The notes under the pieces are model-generated. The model ran no database searches, was not told the DNA's origin, and saw only the letters and a list, made by a program, of their open reading frames with translations. Shown one piece after another: positions 13,611-25,414 of a stretch of 64,000 nt of DNA (positions within the stretch are counted from its first letter, which is position 1; each line of letters starts with the position of its first letter). A program made the position numbers and the translations under genes. The stretch spans positions 35,536,651-35,600,650 of the forward strand of contig OX424558.1 of the NCBI GenBank assembly GCA_949152475.1. The letters are read 5' to 3'. The DNA comes from Terebella lapidaria (Eukaryota; Annelida; Polychaeta; Terebellida; Terebellidae).

Positions 13611-13741
13611 AAAACAGTCTATTTTGCCCAAGAAGTACAGAAAATGTCATGTCCATTGTCTGCATTATGCAAAAACAAACATGACAAAATTTAATTTACC
13701 TTTTTGACGTTTCTGTACGTCTTTGGCACAGTAGACTGTTT
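13611..13741. mobile_element. 131-bp MITE-like foldback
   Basis: The arm from 13611 (AAAACAGTCTATTTTGCC...AAGTACAGAAA) pairs with the inverted arm ending at 13741 (TTTCTGTACG...TAGACTGTTT), about 31 bp with roughly five mismatches. CTCT occurs directly on both sides (13607-13610 and 13742-13745), consistent with a 4-bp target duplication. The A2 counterpart carries a larger deletion here, so it does not give a clean empty site. Confidence 0.6.
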
Positions 13742-13767
13742 CTCTGATTTATCTATACCCGAATTAC

Positions 13768-13975
13768 ATGGTGGCGATCCTGGTGACAAACAGGAACCCC
13801 ATTGTTTGGGTGGGAATCCAAACCTCCTGCACTGTGATGGTTATTGCTTCAAGAGCCACCCATCCTATCCACTCGGCCACACAGGCAGTTGTGATGTTGA
13901 TATTGACGAGTAATGTGTTTCCCGTCACCTTCTATCTTGCGTGGTCCACAAACAAAAGTTGTTTCGTAGACAAGA
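13768..13975 (+). pseudogene. Possible decayed exon with transmembrane-like frame
   Basis: The frame from 13768 reads as two hydrophobic segments with a polar linker (...VWVGIQTSCTVMVIASRA..., ...AVVMLILTSNVFPVTFYLAW). It is richer in G+C than its surroundings. The hydrophobic part is kept in A2 (about 23408-23545) and partly in A3 (~33795-33850, ...VIPVTFYL...), but A2 has a stop upstream of it. No family could be named; a multi-pass membrane protein such as a receptor is only a guess. It is not an intact gene. Confidence 0.2.
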
Positions 13976-14084
13976 AATTTCCCCTCCCCGCAAAAAAAAA
14001 AACAAAAAAAAAAACAGGCAACATTGTTCTATCCACGAACGCTCGTATCTTTAGCAGGCAGGAAATCTGGACAGTTCTGTTGAC

Positions 14085-14135
14085 AGTTCCACGATCTGTT
14101 TACGACCGCTTAATTGATACAGATTGACTGTGAAG
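14085..14135 (+). repeat. Recurrent ~50-bp motif shared by all arrays
   Basis: The core 'GATCTGTTTACGRCYGYNTAATTGATACARATTGA' style block occurs here and at ~23655, ~34045, ~35935, ~39445 and ~41605, with weaker versions at ~63650 and ~63950. It is the clearest single element tying arrays A, B and C together. Its role is unknown. Confidence 0.65.
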
Positions 14136-15097
14136 AGTTGTGTTTATGTGGTGCCTCTCCTCAGAGTAAACGCATAGATTGGACTAATTGATTGAAAACA
14201 GGAAGCGTATGTCTCTGGCTTACCGAGGCCATTGAGCAAGCCCGAGACACTTCAGCTGCAAGACTAGCTTCGGCCCCTTTCCCCAATATTTGTATCCACA
14301 AATATATTTGTATTTCTAAAGCATAGACATAGAGAAAGGTACACACATAAGACTGGTACTGGAACTTATCATACAAAAGACCCAAGAACAAAAACGATTC
14401 ATCACCGAGTCACTCGACTTATGTGTTACTAATTACAAACTAGTGAAATGTTGATACTTGCATCCAACACTAGTAAAGTCCACAAGCAAACTAACGAAAG
14501 GTAAACTCTTATTCTATTCTGAACGCAAATGTCATGTTTCAGATAAATAGCAATGATGTGCATTACTGACGAAATCCTGTGATCCAGGTGCAAAATGGGT
14601 TCTTGCTCATCCAACAAGTCAGTTCATGAAGTTAATTTAAGTACACTGCAGTCATAGTGAGAAACTGAACGGTACTCTCTGACATGGCACATGACCGCAA
14701 ATTTAAATGATATCACTTTTGGAGTTCAACGGGATTTTTGCTTGTATTGGCAAATTCTCTTGTAGAATGAACGAAAATAACACTCCGTTTCAGAAATGCT
14801 ACATCGGGTTGCTTCCGCCAGATTATTACAAATTATATGGATTTATGTAAAAAACATACCCAACTTATGACCAAACAACATGGAGTGATATTACTAGAGA
14901 ACGACCAGCCATTTATGTTGTTTGTATATGAGATCCAGGAATGAGTTCCTAACGATGTGTATGTTGCAAGTAGAAAATAGAGAGATCGATACTGGGAAAG
15001 TCGTCCGCATTGCACGTGTACGAGCGGTTCATAACCAGACAGCAAGGCACGTTCCGATGTGACAAAACCAATCACTAAAAGCAAACTTTTAATTTTT

Positions 15098-15960
15098 GAC
15101 ATTAGAGCGTTGGGGGCGAAGCCCCCAACTCTCTACATGTCTATGTGCTGACTTTTTCATGGAGGTTTCATACCAACCTATCGACGCCCGTTTTGGCATG
15201 TAAACCTTTGTACACCTACTTCAAATAAGGATTTTCTTCGTCCTTGACATAAAATCTCTCAATTTGATGGCAAGCTTTGAATATTCCACAGATATATAAT
15301 GCATTAATCGATGTGATAGGTTTGAGAAAATTACGCAAAATGGTCAGCTCGTCTGAAAAACGTCAAAATGGCGGAGCCGATGGAAATTCACGTTCCCAGA
15401 ATGCAAAGCAAATTTTACCGCAATGAAGCGTACTTTGGAACGCACAATTTTCCGTGCAGCATTTTGTGCATGCATGTACATGTAACTTTGCATGTGGCCT
15501 TTTTTTGACGTTATGAAGTAAACACAACGATTCGTCTGCGGTACCACGACTACATTTACCGTAATTTGACATTTTTTTATTACATGAGCAGGTGTTCCTT
15601 GCTGGGTTGCGAAACCTTTTTATTTTAAACTGGTCTTTCAATTTGCTCAGTATGCATGTGTTATCTATATCATGATATCGGATACAGATATTCCTCATAG
15701 TTCCCAATATTTTAAGGAAATTTTATTGAGCTTCAATATCATTCAATCAGGCGTATCTGTTTTATTGAGTTCAAAATAAATGGAATATGATTGAAGTACG
15801 ATTATGTGTTTCATCATAATATAGGGAATGAATTGGAATCATGTGGGGCATGATATGGTTCAGTTTTCATTTTTTTGCAAGTGGGGGGGGGGGGGGGGAG
15901 ACGTTGTGTAAGATACAGTCAGCTGTCGTGGTGCTGATGATGTGCTCGAGCTCTAATGTC
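15098..15960. mobile_element. 863-bp MITE-like insertion with 11-bp TIRs
   Basis: GACATTAGAGC at 15098-15108 is repeated inverted at 15950-15960. The A2 counterpart (~24675-24683) lacks the whole segment, along with ~15 bp of neighbouring sequence. Just inside the left end is a perfect hairpin: GTTGGGGGC at 15109-15117, a GAA loop, and GCCCCCAAC at 15121-15129. The interior holds a G18 run at ~15882-15899. It also has promoter-like motifs at 15364-15376 (CAAAATGGCGGAG, YY1-like) and 15393-15404 (TTCCCAGAATGC, ZNF143/THAP11-like). A 46-codon frame starts at the ATG inside the YY1-like site (15368-15508). No transposase was found. Confidence 0.75.
15364..15404 (+). promoter_or_regulatory. YY1-like and ZNF143/THAP11-like motifs
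   Basis: CAAAATGGCGGAG (15364-15376) resembles the YY1 site, which in animals often overlaps a start codon just downstream of a promoter. TTCCCAGAATGC (15393-15404) is the core of the ZNF143/THAP11 motif. Having both within 41 bp suggests a captured promoter and first-exon start, but no transcript can be inferred. Confidence 0.4.
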
Positions 15961-16052
15961 ATCTCCCGCAGTTAGCTGCATTTTCTTGTTGCTAACATTC
16001 CAATCCTCTGTTTACGCAATCTGTAGTTCCCGTAATATGTAGATAAACTGTA

Positions 16053-16054
16053 AT
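16053..16054. other. Paralogous empty site for the ISL2EU element
   Basis: The A1 sequence TAGATAAACTGTAATTTGTC continues without interruption. In A2 the same sequence is split after TAAACTATAAT (24735) and resumes at 31436 with ATTTGTATCC. The single AT here is duplicated around the element there. Confidence 0.95.
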
Positions 16055-16539
16055 TTGTCTCCTTGTGTTTTCGAAGATGTTAAATGTGAACAGCAAGACT
16101 TCATGCTATGCAGAGTAAATATTCATCACATGTATTGTTAAGTATTTTTATTATGTAAAATTAATCACATTGTGACACCTGCAACTATGTCAGCATCAGA
16201 AAGTGAATTTGTAACTGACCCAGGTTGTAAATGAAAAGGATAGCTAAAATAATTATCATGCTGGTTCAAATTCACCAGTCGGCATTGCGGAATTGTGAAA
16301 TCTCAGTTGGACGAATGTAATCAGAATCATTCAGATGTGTTGAAGGAGCTGAATATAGATATAAACAAATCTATGATTTCAATCGCTCATATCAAATATC
16401 TATGTTGCACAGCACGTATATATAAAATTAAGTGCAATATTAATCTAGTCCTGATGGTAATGAATGGTCTAGAAAATGGCTTCTGTTCACCCAATCATAT
16501 CACTTTATGAATCTAATTTCCGTACAATTTCGCGATTTC

Positions 16540-17825
16540 ACTGCAATAAGAGGTCTTTAACAACGACAGATGCGTTCCAAGAAATCATTTCAAGATTACG
16601 ACAGACATGCAACCTGAAGCACTCTGCCAAGGTAACAGGAAGTGTCAGACAAATAGCTCTCGGATGTCTTTACGATTTCAGGTTGGATATGCAAATAGAT
16701 GATTTTAAGTGGCTGTCTAAGATGTTTTCTTATAACATAATAACCCTTAACCAGTCTCCGATATCAGTTTTTTTATCATGACATATTCCTTGGTATTGAC
16801 CACAAAGATATATACAGTGTTATGAGACTGTCAAATGTGTATTATTGTGATTATCTTATCATTAAATTACTTACTCGTTCAACATTTGTAATAACGGTTG
16901 TTACACTGAAAAGTACACGCTTTGCTCGATGAGACATACATTTGATTATTAAACTTTCACCAGTAGACTTGACAATTACATTATTGTCGAATAATTGGCA
17001 TTATTTCTTCCTAACTGCAACATGAAATGAAAAGATATACCTCTGGTAATGGGAAATATATATATATTTCAATGTAATTGGTTGCATATAACTCAGAACA
17101 TTGATGCAAGTTTCCATCAACTTATTGACCAGATTTCCTCAAGTGACATTTGTTAGAGCTCAATTGGCCATAAAATAATCAATGATTTGTAATTCATCCA
17201 TCCTCGGAGATACGCCCTGATGTGAACAAAGGTTGAACATGCAGGTGGATCCATCGAAAAATATCCTCTGAAGTCAACCAGAAAACTGAATAGCGTTCCA
17301 TTGGGAATACACCGTATATACTTGGCATTGTCATAATATACAGTTGCGCATTGAAATAACACAAATGAAACGCCTCTGGTTAGATTCCATATGCATACGT
17401 TTACGACCAATCATACTGTACATTTCTCTAAAATCATTGCTTAATGCCGTAAAATTGTGTAGTTCCCATACAAAAAGGAGAAAGATTATGCGACTTGAAA
17501 AACCAACGAGAAATGCTAGAAAGAATAACATTGCACCAGATACCAGTGTACAACTGATATCGATCAATCATCAATCTTTAAGAAAATCATCAAAAAAAAT
17601 CTGCACATTCCGCAAGAAAACATACAGCACAGGCATAAATATGCCACGCCAATGAGCAAATCACATTATGTGAAACTAATGAGCCTTTCAAAGTAAATTT
17701 ATGGTAAAGCATTTGTTCAGGTGATACAAGCATGTCGCTGGTATCCCAATCTTTTGTTTGTTTTACCCATGCTGATGTTTATATCCAAATTACTCCAGTA
17801 AATTAGCTGGATATCATGCTTTTGT
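16540..17825 (+). repeat. Triplicated 1.3-kb block at the A1/A2 junction
   Basis: This third copy of the block at 10578-11892 and 20636-21853 has different flanks. To its left is the sequence ending A1-type units (compare ~35430). To its right is the sequence beginning A-type units (compare ~5640). It therefore marks the join between two large tandem units. No gene called; open frames on both strands drift neutrally. Confidence 0.75.
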
Positions 17826-20635
17826 CATGCCAGTCCTGCTTCAACATGTCAGTTTTATGGTTATATCTACCACACAAAGAATGGAAAGAGATATATGTGG
17901 CGTTTCTGGGCAGTAGCTTCCTCATGAGCCCACAACATTCAGTTCGTGACTGTATTGTTTTGGAAATACATTTTTTAACACCTTAGACTCGAGGAGTGTT
18001 ATGATTAGTATATAAAACAATATCTGGGTTTTTTTCACACTAAAAATATAGCTCACATTTACGAATATAAATTCAGGAATTTTTCACGAAATCTATAAAT
18101 TGTATTATGCATTGTAAAGACAAAAAGACACACACTTCCATAAAACTGTCTGCACTTCGTACATCGGTTTGGTGCAAGAATTACTACTAGATTTCTACTG
18201 CAACTACTGTTGCAGCCATGCAACGTCAAAATTAAAAAAATATATATATTTCGAGTTTATTATGCCAACATATATTTACAATGCAATTCAAATGACCAGT
18301 TCGCTAATTAGATGAAACTTAATTTTATTGAGAAGACATTAAATACCTAAACATATGCTTATTAACTTTCAAGATGTATGCAGTCGTCACCTGTTGTTTG
18401 ATGTGTCACGTGGAAAACTTTGTTCCATATATGTAGTAGATTGCCTAATTGTTTTGGAGTCAGAACATGTATATTTCATTATATTTTCACAAATATGTTT
18501 CCAATATGCTCAAGACATTATGAGTGAGAATTGACCCGAAATTGACTTGAAGCCAGCCAGCATTTTCTCCTATTCATAATCCAGGAGACAACGCAATAAT
18601 GAACAAAATACATACCATTTTTCATCCTAGACGAATAAGACTCATGACGTGGTTTTCAATAAATATGTCTGAAGAATATCATACATACATTGTGTACATG
18701 CACAGGAAGTCAGAATGCTCTTTGAGTCCGTGCACAAGGGTTCCTTCACCAGGACACCATTGCTCTGATAGCTGGGCTTTCAACACCCACGAAACACTTC
18801 AGATGACACGGGCATATTGTTGCACGGGATTTGACCAACTTGGCAAACATGGTATTGCGCCAATCACCAGGTGCCTTTTTGCTTACAACAGTCACACAAA
18901 AACAAATATAAGGTTTGGGTGCAAACTAACAATAAGAAGGACACTGATGATAGAACAGTGGACACCTGTCATTTCCTTGTTCCTGGGAATGAAGTTCCCA
19001 AATGGAGAAAGAAAAAGATTAGAGAAAGAATATTGAAGAAAGGTGTCATTTATATAAATCGAAATAATGTATGTTTACATCTGACAACTGGAGAAATTCC
19101 CGTTTCAAGGTTAAATGCGTGTACCAAATGAATACGTTTGAAAATGTACAAAATCGGCAGATAAGTCATTGTGGGGGCCCTCATGGGAGAATGCATCTAT
19201 CGAACATCCATGAAAATTGGACACAAATAATTCCATTTTCAGTTTATGTCTTTCACCTCGATAGACTTTCATTTTAGAGCCTAATTCCTAGTTATGACAC
19301 TTCATTCAGATACAACACAGGGTGGTTTCAACCTTGTGGACTTGAGCCAACAAAGGGAAATGAGCAAGTGTTTTAAGGTTGACATCACTAGCTACAATCC
19401 GGACAATTGCCCTAAATGTCGGCATTTACAATAAATGTAACAAGTCAAGAACTTATTGACATACATATATGTATTTTTGTAATGTCTGATTATCTTCTAA
19501 TTAGATTGTTGTAGATCTATGTGATGTTCTCAAGAATACTATCTTACCCAAGAGTATGTACATGTACTTTGTAGGACAAAATATATGTCAATCATAACAT
19601 TCTATTCAGGATATTTCAGGAGAGCTGTGTATTATATGATGTATGTTGTATTTAGAGACAGGAAATTAGCATGTGCCCCTGTGGCGTAGTTGACGCGAAC
19701 ATTTAAAGCCAAATGTCAATCTTCACAGAACAACTAGATTAAAAAGTAATGTCATTCACTAGCTAGACCTTGAGTTGTGAGCATCTGCCTCGAGAAATGA
19801 AAGCTTGCACGAAAGACACTGAGGAGGCCCGTCCATGCAGATGGCTTAGCGTGTCATTCAAATGCTACAATTGTCCCTGATAGGTTGATAATTACACAAA
19901 ACCGTCCTGGAAGTGACAAATCCGGAAATAATCTGGGTAACAAAACCGGTTTGTGCCAAGTGTGGTATGTGTAGAATGACGCATTATGCTAGTTTCAGAT
20001 ACTTCTTCTAGCCACATGCAAGAGTGAATTGAGGATTTTATAGAAAAAAAGACAGATGTTTTTTACTTTCATAATTCATGGGGTGAAGAAGTGAATGTAC
20101 CTATCTCTGGATTAAATTATATCTCTTTATTCAATGAAATGTTCATTGTACAACACATCCAGAGCTCAGTTAGACCTGAATAAAGACACCATAATATTTA
20201 CCTATTATAATGAGAATTTTATTTCAAGCCCAAACACATGGACAAAGTTTGAAAATTGGAAAATCAACTTGGGGCCCACATTAGGAGAACAATGGTAGAA
20301 GTGCATTTATCCAACATCCATAGTACCGGAACTTTCCTACATCCAATTTGGATATTTTATGTTTTCTACGAACACAAACTAAACCGGCAATAGGGATAAT
20401 CCACACTTCTACATTCACTTGGTGACATCACAACATGGGAAAAATTTTCAACGAACGGAAGTGTGCAGGTGGGTCTGTTCACGTGGTCATTTCTCTTTGG
20501 GTCACTTGACACTAAATGTCAGCACACTTACACGATATGTTGTTGATTTAAGTCGTTTGCGGCCTTGGCAAATAATTGAAATCCGCTTTGGCCAAATGGA
20601 CATGTTGGCAACCCTACAATAAATACTGCCAACAG

Positions 20636-21853
20636 CCACTGCAATAAGAGGTCTTTAACAACGACAGATGCCTTCCAAGAAAAAAATTCAAGATTACGGC
20701 AGACATGCAACCTCAAGCACTCTGTCAAGGTAACTGGAGGTGGCAGACAAACAGCTCTGGATGTCTTTACGATTTCAGGTTGGATACGCACCGTGACGTC
20801 AAATAGATGATTTTAAGTCACTGTCTAAGGTGTTTTCATATAACATAATAGACGTTAACGAGTCTCCGATATAAGTTTCCTATCATGACATACTCCTTGG
20901 TATTGACCACAAAGATATATACAGTGTTATGAGACTGTCAAATGTGTATTAATGTGATTATCTTATCATTAAATTACTTACTCGTTCAACATTTGTAATA
21001 ACAACGGTTGTTACACTGAATAGTACACGCTTTGCTTGATGAGACATACATTTGAGTATTAAACTTCCAACAGTCGACTTGACAATTACATTATTGTCAA
21101 ATAATTGGCATTATTTCTTCCTAACTACAACATGAAATGAAAAAAGATAAACCTCTGGAAATGGGAAAAATATATATATTTCAATGTAATTGGTTGCATA
21201 TAACTCAGAACATTGATGCAAGTTTCCATCAACTTATTGACCAGATTAATTCCCTCAAGTGACATTTGTTAGAGCTCAATTGGCCATAAAATAATCAATG
21301 ATTTGGAATTCAGCCATCCTCGGAGATACGCCCTGATGTGAGCAAAGGTTGAACATGCAGGTGAATCTATCTACGCACTGAAAAAACGAATGAAACGCCC
21401 AGGTTAGATTACATATGCATACGTTTACGACTAATTATACTGTATATTTCTCTAAAATCACTGTTTCATGTTGTAAAAGTGTGTAGTTCCCCTACAAAAA
21501 AGGAGAAAGATGATAAGACTTGAGAACCCAACGAGGAGTGCTATAAAGAATAATACTGCATCAGATACCAGTGTACAACAAATATCGATCAATCATCAAT
21601 CTTTAAGAAATTAATAAAATGATCTGCACATTCCGCAAGAAAACAAACAGCACAGGCATCAAAACGCCACCCCAATGTGCAAATCAGCGCTATGTGAAAA
21701 TAATGATCCATCCCCTCTTTCAAAGTAAATATATCGTGAAATATTTGTTCAGGTGACGCAAGCATGTCGCTAATACCCTAACATTTTGTTTGTTTTACCC
21801 AGGATGACGTTTATATCCAAATTACTCCAGTAAATTAGCTGCATATCATGCTT
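20636..21853 (+). repeat. Triplicated 1.3-kb block, copy in A2
   Basis: Counterpart of 10578-11892 and 16540-17825. It has several indels, including one that shifts the frame open in the other two copies. No gene called. Confidence 0.8.
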
Positions 21854-21910
21854 CACACTAAGAATAAAAAAGGTAATTAATCTATTCATACTGGAACCCG
21901 TACTGTACTG

Positions 21911-22045
21911 TTATCTTTCAACAATGACATAATGACATGGGCTATTGTCCATGAGATATTCCGACTGACATGGCAGATAAAGTGCAGACAATAGAGGAAG
22001 TAATATGACATGTAATTTTAGTGCGATTATAAATTTGATGCACAT
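21911..22045 (-). CDS. Candidate 44-aa secreted peptide ORF, A2 copy
   Basis: Same ATG, same leucine-rich signal-like start and same residues as the frame at 11877-12086, because it lies almost wholly in the identical 308-bp block. It ends after 44 codons at the block's edge. The tail after the hydrophobic segment is about 18 residues with one cysteine. Unrecognised; could be chance. Confidence 0.2.
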   Translation of the reverse strand: MCIKFIIALKLHVILLPLLSALYLPCQSEYLMDNSPCHYVIVER

Positions 22046-22221
22046 CGATAGACTGGCTGCAAAGAAATCATGGAATCAGAGCCAGAAAATTATATATATT
22101 GATAAACAGATGTTTTTTGTCGCAGAATACAGGCATAAAATGTAAATGTTTGAAAATGGAAATTTACTGTATCATAAAATTGAACAGCTAAATATATTTT
22201 CCCCTTCTTGTTATTAATACT
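21914..22221. repeat. 308-bp block identical between A1 and A2 (A2 copy)
   Basis: Perfect match to 11955-12262, with much more diverged flanks on both sides. Confidence 0.9.
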
Positions 22222-24735
22222 CTTAATATGTAGATATCGATGTGGATATGCACTGATGTTTTTGTGATGGAACCCCGCGGAATGGCGGGAATTAATTTGT
22301 AGCTATTCAAAGCCGAGGAATTGCGTGCTAGTTTGTGATTAAAATTTGCATACACTTGCAAATGTATTAAGTAACAGCTCCCACGGGAGTTTCGCAGTGG
22401 CAGCATTCCATTACACGTCTCATAGTACTGAACTACCTTCTGGGATGTGTTGTTTACGTCACTGGTCAACACTAACTTACACCACTGGTATCGTAGTTAC
22501 GCAAGTAGTAGCATGGATGACCGGTGTTTCTCGCATGTTGTTTCCTGATAGCAAACATGTCAGAATGTCATGGAACTGAAACAGGTAATCGAATTAAGAA
22601 ACGATAATCAATGGCTTTAATAAAATACAAACAACTAGCAGGAAAACGTAGTGATCTCTCGGATGCATGCCAAGCACCTATCTGGAAAAAACTCTTCGCC
22701 TCGTTCAAAAAAACTTTTGCTCCATGTAGGGTATACTTGAATTGCTATGTGACAGAAATATTTTGCTTCCGAGTAGAAATATAGTACTTCACACAGAACT
22801 ACACATAATATATGTATGATTAAATCGATTATAAATGTAGCATTACCATTAGCCACTACTTTAATCATATTGGCGCCTAATATCATTAATCAGACTGGCA
22901 ATGTACACCTAGCCAACTGATCTCAACACGCGAGAGCGCACGCGCAGACAGTAAATATCAAGGAGACGTGATGAAATATTACGTGCTTGGAGTATGAATG
23001 TGAATGTGGAAAAAGACTGTATTTGGAAAGAGACAGACTGTACGTAAATTTATAGGAAACTGGGGAGTCTCACTTTTAATGTACAATGAGAACAAGATTC
23101 CCCTGGTGACGCTAGTGTGGATTTGGAATTACATGGTTCCTCGGGCTTTCTTTGTAATGCTAAAGTGTTAGATTTATTCTCTTGCATTGATCGAAATCTT
23201 GTCATGTGCTAATGGTGAAATATTGACATAATAAAAACATACCATTGAAATTTAACCATCTTCAACCATCACTCAGAGTGATGTGGAAAGGTAGATGCTC
23301 ATACTTTACAGCTTCATCTTGGGTGATAGAATTTTGACTTTGGAAAGTACCATTAAAAAGAAAACCTTAATACAGCTGTTTGGGTGGAAATCTAAACCTC
23401 ATGCACTGTGATGGGTATTGCTTCAAGAGCCACCAATTCTACCCACTCAGCCTCACAGGCAGTTGTGATGTTGATATTGATGAGTATTGTGTTTTCCGTC
23501 ACCTTCTATCTTGCGTGGCCCACCAACAATAGTTGTTTTGCAGACAAGACACCCCCCCCCCCCCTCCCCACAAAAATACAAATCAGGCAACATTGTTTTA
23601 TCCACGAACACTCGTATCATTAGAAGGCAGGAAATCTGGACAGTTTTGTTGACAGTTTCGCGGTCTGTTTCCATCCGCCTAATTGATACTGATTGACTGT
23701 GAAGAGTTGTTTTTATGTGGTGCCTCTCCTCAGAGTAAACGCATAGATTGCACTAATTGATTGAAGACAGGAAGCGTATGTCTCTGGCTTATGGAGGCCA
23801 TTAGGCAAGCCCGAGACACTTCAACAGCAAGAATAGCTTCGGCCCCTTTCCCCCACTTTCATTCACTATTTCTAAAGCACAGACATAGAGAAAGGTACAC
23901 ACATACGACATAAGGTACTGGAATGTATCATACAAAAGACACAAGAACAAGAACGATTTATCATCGAGTCACTCGACTTGTGTGTTACTAATTACAAACT
24001 AGTGAAATGTTGATACTTGCATCCCACACTAGTAAAGTCCACAAGCGAAGTAACGAAAGGTAAACTCTTACCCTATTCAGAACATGAAGGTTATATTTCA
24101 TGATCAGATGGATAGAAACGATGTGCATTATTGACGAAGTCCTGTGATCCAGGTACAAAATGGGTTCTTGCTCATCCAACAAGTCAGTTCATGAAGCTAA
24201 TTTAAGTACACTGCAGTCATAGTGAGAAACTGAACGGTACTCTCTGACATGGTACATAACCACAGAATGATATCACTCTTGGAGTTCAACGGGATTTTTG
24301 CTTGCATTGGCAAACTCTCTTGTAGAATGAACGAAAATAACACTCCGTTTCAGAAATGCTACATCGGGTTGCTTCTGCTAGATTATAACAAATTATATGG
24401 ATTTATGTAAAAAAATATTTATCATTCACATACCCAACTTATGACCAAACAACATGGAGTGATATTACTAGAGAACGACCAGCCATGTTATCATTTATGG
24501 TGTTTGTATATGAATTCCAGGAATGAGTACCCGACGATGTGCATGTTGCAAGTAGAAAACAGAAAGACTGATACTGGGAAAGTCATCCGCATTGCACGTG
24601 TACGAGCGGTTCATAACCAGACAGCAAGGCACGTTCCGACGTGCCAAAATCCATAACTAAATGCAAACTTTTAATTTTTGCTACATTCCAATTCTCTGTT
24701 TAAAAAGTTCCTGCAATCTGTAGATAAACTATAAT

Positions 24736-24750
24736 GCCTCATTTTCATAA
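24736..24750 (+). repeat. Left terminal inverted repeat of the ISL2EU element
   Basis: GCCTCATTTTCATAA; pairs with 31421-31435. Preceded by the AT target duplicate at 24734-24735. Confidence 0.92.
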
Positions 24751-24768
24751 CCCGATTGCGCAATCGAC

Positions 24769-24782
24769 TCGCGCATGCGCAG
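24769..24782. promoter_or_regulatory. NRF1-type palindrome near the left end
   Basis: The 10-mer GCGCATGCGC at 24771-24780, followed by AG, is the palindromic NRF1 consensus, a common promoter site in animal CpG-type promoters. It lies 35 bp inside the element and ~635 bp before the YqaJ gene's ATG, so it is a candidate promoter for that gene. This is inferred from motif identity only. Confidence 0.5.
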
Positions 24783-25006
24783 AAACTACTACGAGCGTAT
24801 CCGGTCGGTACAATGTGACAGCTGGAAATGTCAAAAATCGGACAAGTGCGTTGACAAAATATTGATCGAATCCCTGTTCAGCAAATTCGCTGCAGTTGTA
24901 TGAACAACTGAAAAAGCCGTAGAAACATAAAACAGGTTTGTTTATGACACCTACGAACGTTTTAACAGAATTGTGATGCCTGCAGTCAACCAAAAACGGT
25001 GATGAA

Positions 25007-25111
25007 CACGATAGTATCACCGATTATCGCTCACGCATCAGACCCCCCCCCCTCGTGCACGATAGTATCACCGATTATTGCTCACGCATCAGACCCCCCC
25101 CCCCCCTCGTG
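25007..25111 (+). repeat. 51-bp tandem duplication with C-runs
   Basis: CACGATAGTATCACCGATTA... at 25007-25057 is repeated from 25058 to 25111. Each copy ends in a run of C (about 11 and 14) before TCGTG. It lies in the leader region of the YqaJ gene. Length differences are confined to the C-run. Confidence 0.9.
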
Positions 25112-25414
25112 CATGCAAGGTACTGATACCAGATACAAACCGTACTATAAAAAATGGTGAATAGTAATGAAATAGATCTGGACTGTTACCGTATGTAGCC
25201 TACATCTAATAAAACATTTGTATGAATGTACAAGATAATGCAGTTGCTGTTTAATGGATGAGCACGATAAGCACTTCATTAGTTCATTTAAAGTGATATT
25301 GGCAGGAAAACCATTTTGTTTTAATCAATTACACACTGTATTTATCAAATATTGTATTGCTTCAGTAGCCTAGCACTGTAGTACAAACTGTAGTTCTGAC
25401 TGTTATGAAACCTG

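Larger units (their letters stand above)
5640..16535 (+). repeat. Large tandem unit A1
   Basis: This segment aligns in direct orientation with unit A2. Matches are 5640-7650 with 17880-19425, 8700-9837 with 19440-20393, 10332-15097 with 20395-24675, and 15975-16450 with 24680-24735 plus 31436-31935. Identity varies from ~86% to ~97%, with one 308-bp perfect run. Differences include three insertions present only here (9838-10329, 13611-13741, 15098-15960) and deletions in A2. I see no intact protein gene in it. The 7650-8700 part matches the older unit (3.2-4.1 kb) rather than A2. Confidence 0.85.
17880..24735 (+). repeat. Large tandem unit A2, part before the transposon
   Basis: Direct repeat of A1 (see that entry for paired coordinates). 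It lacks the three A1-specific insertions and is missing ~1 kb equivalent to 7650-8700. The unit resumes after the transposon at 31436. No intact gene seen. A C16-type run lies at ~23552-23566. Confidence 0.85.

Noticed and set aside
13570-13765. A2 as a clean empty site for the 131-bp foldback at 13611
   Set aside because: A2 lacks about 195 bp around it, so the difference is a larger deletion and cannot prove insertion.
14429-14617. Minus frame beginning LDEQEP, recurring at ~24180 and ~34640
   Set aside because: No ATG at the shared start; downstream residues diverge with frame changes in A3. The conserved part is a short repeated DNA block.
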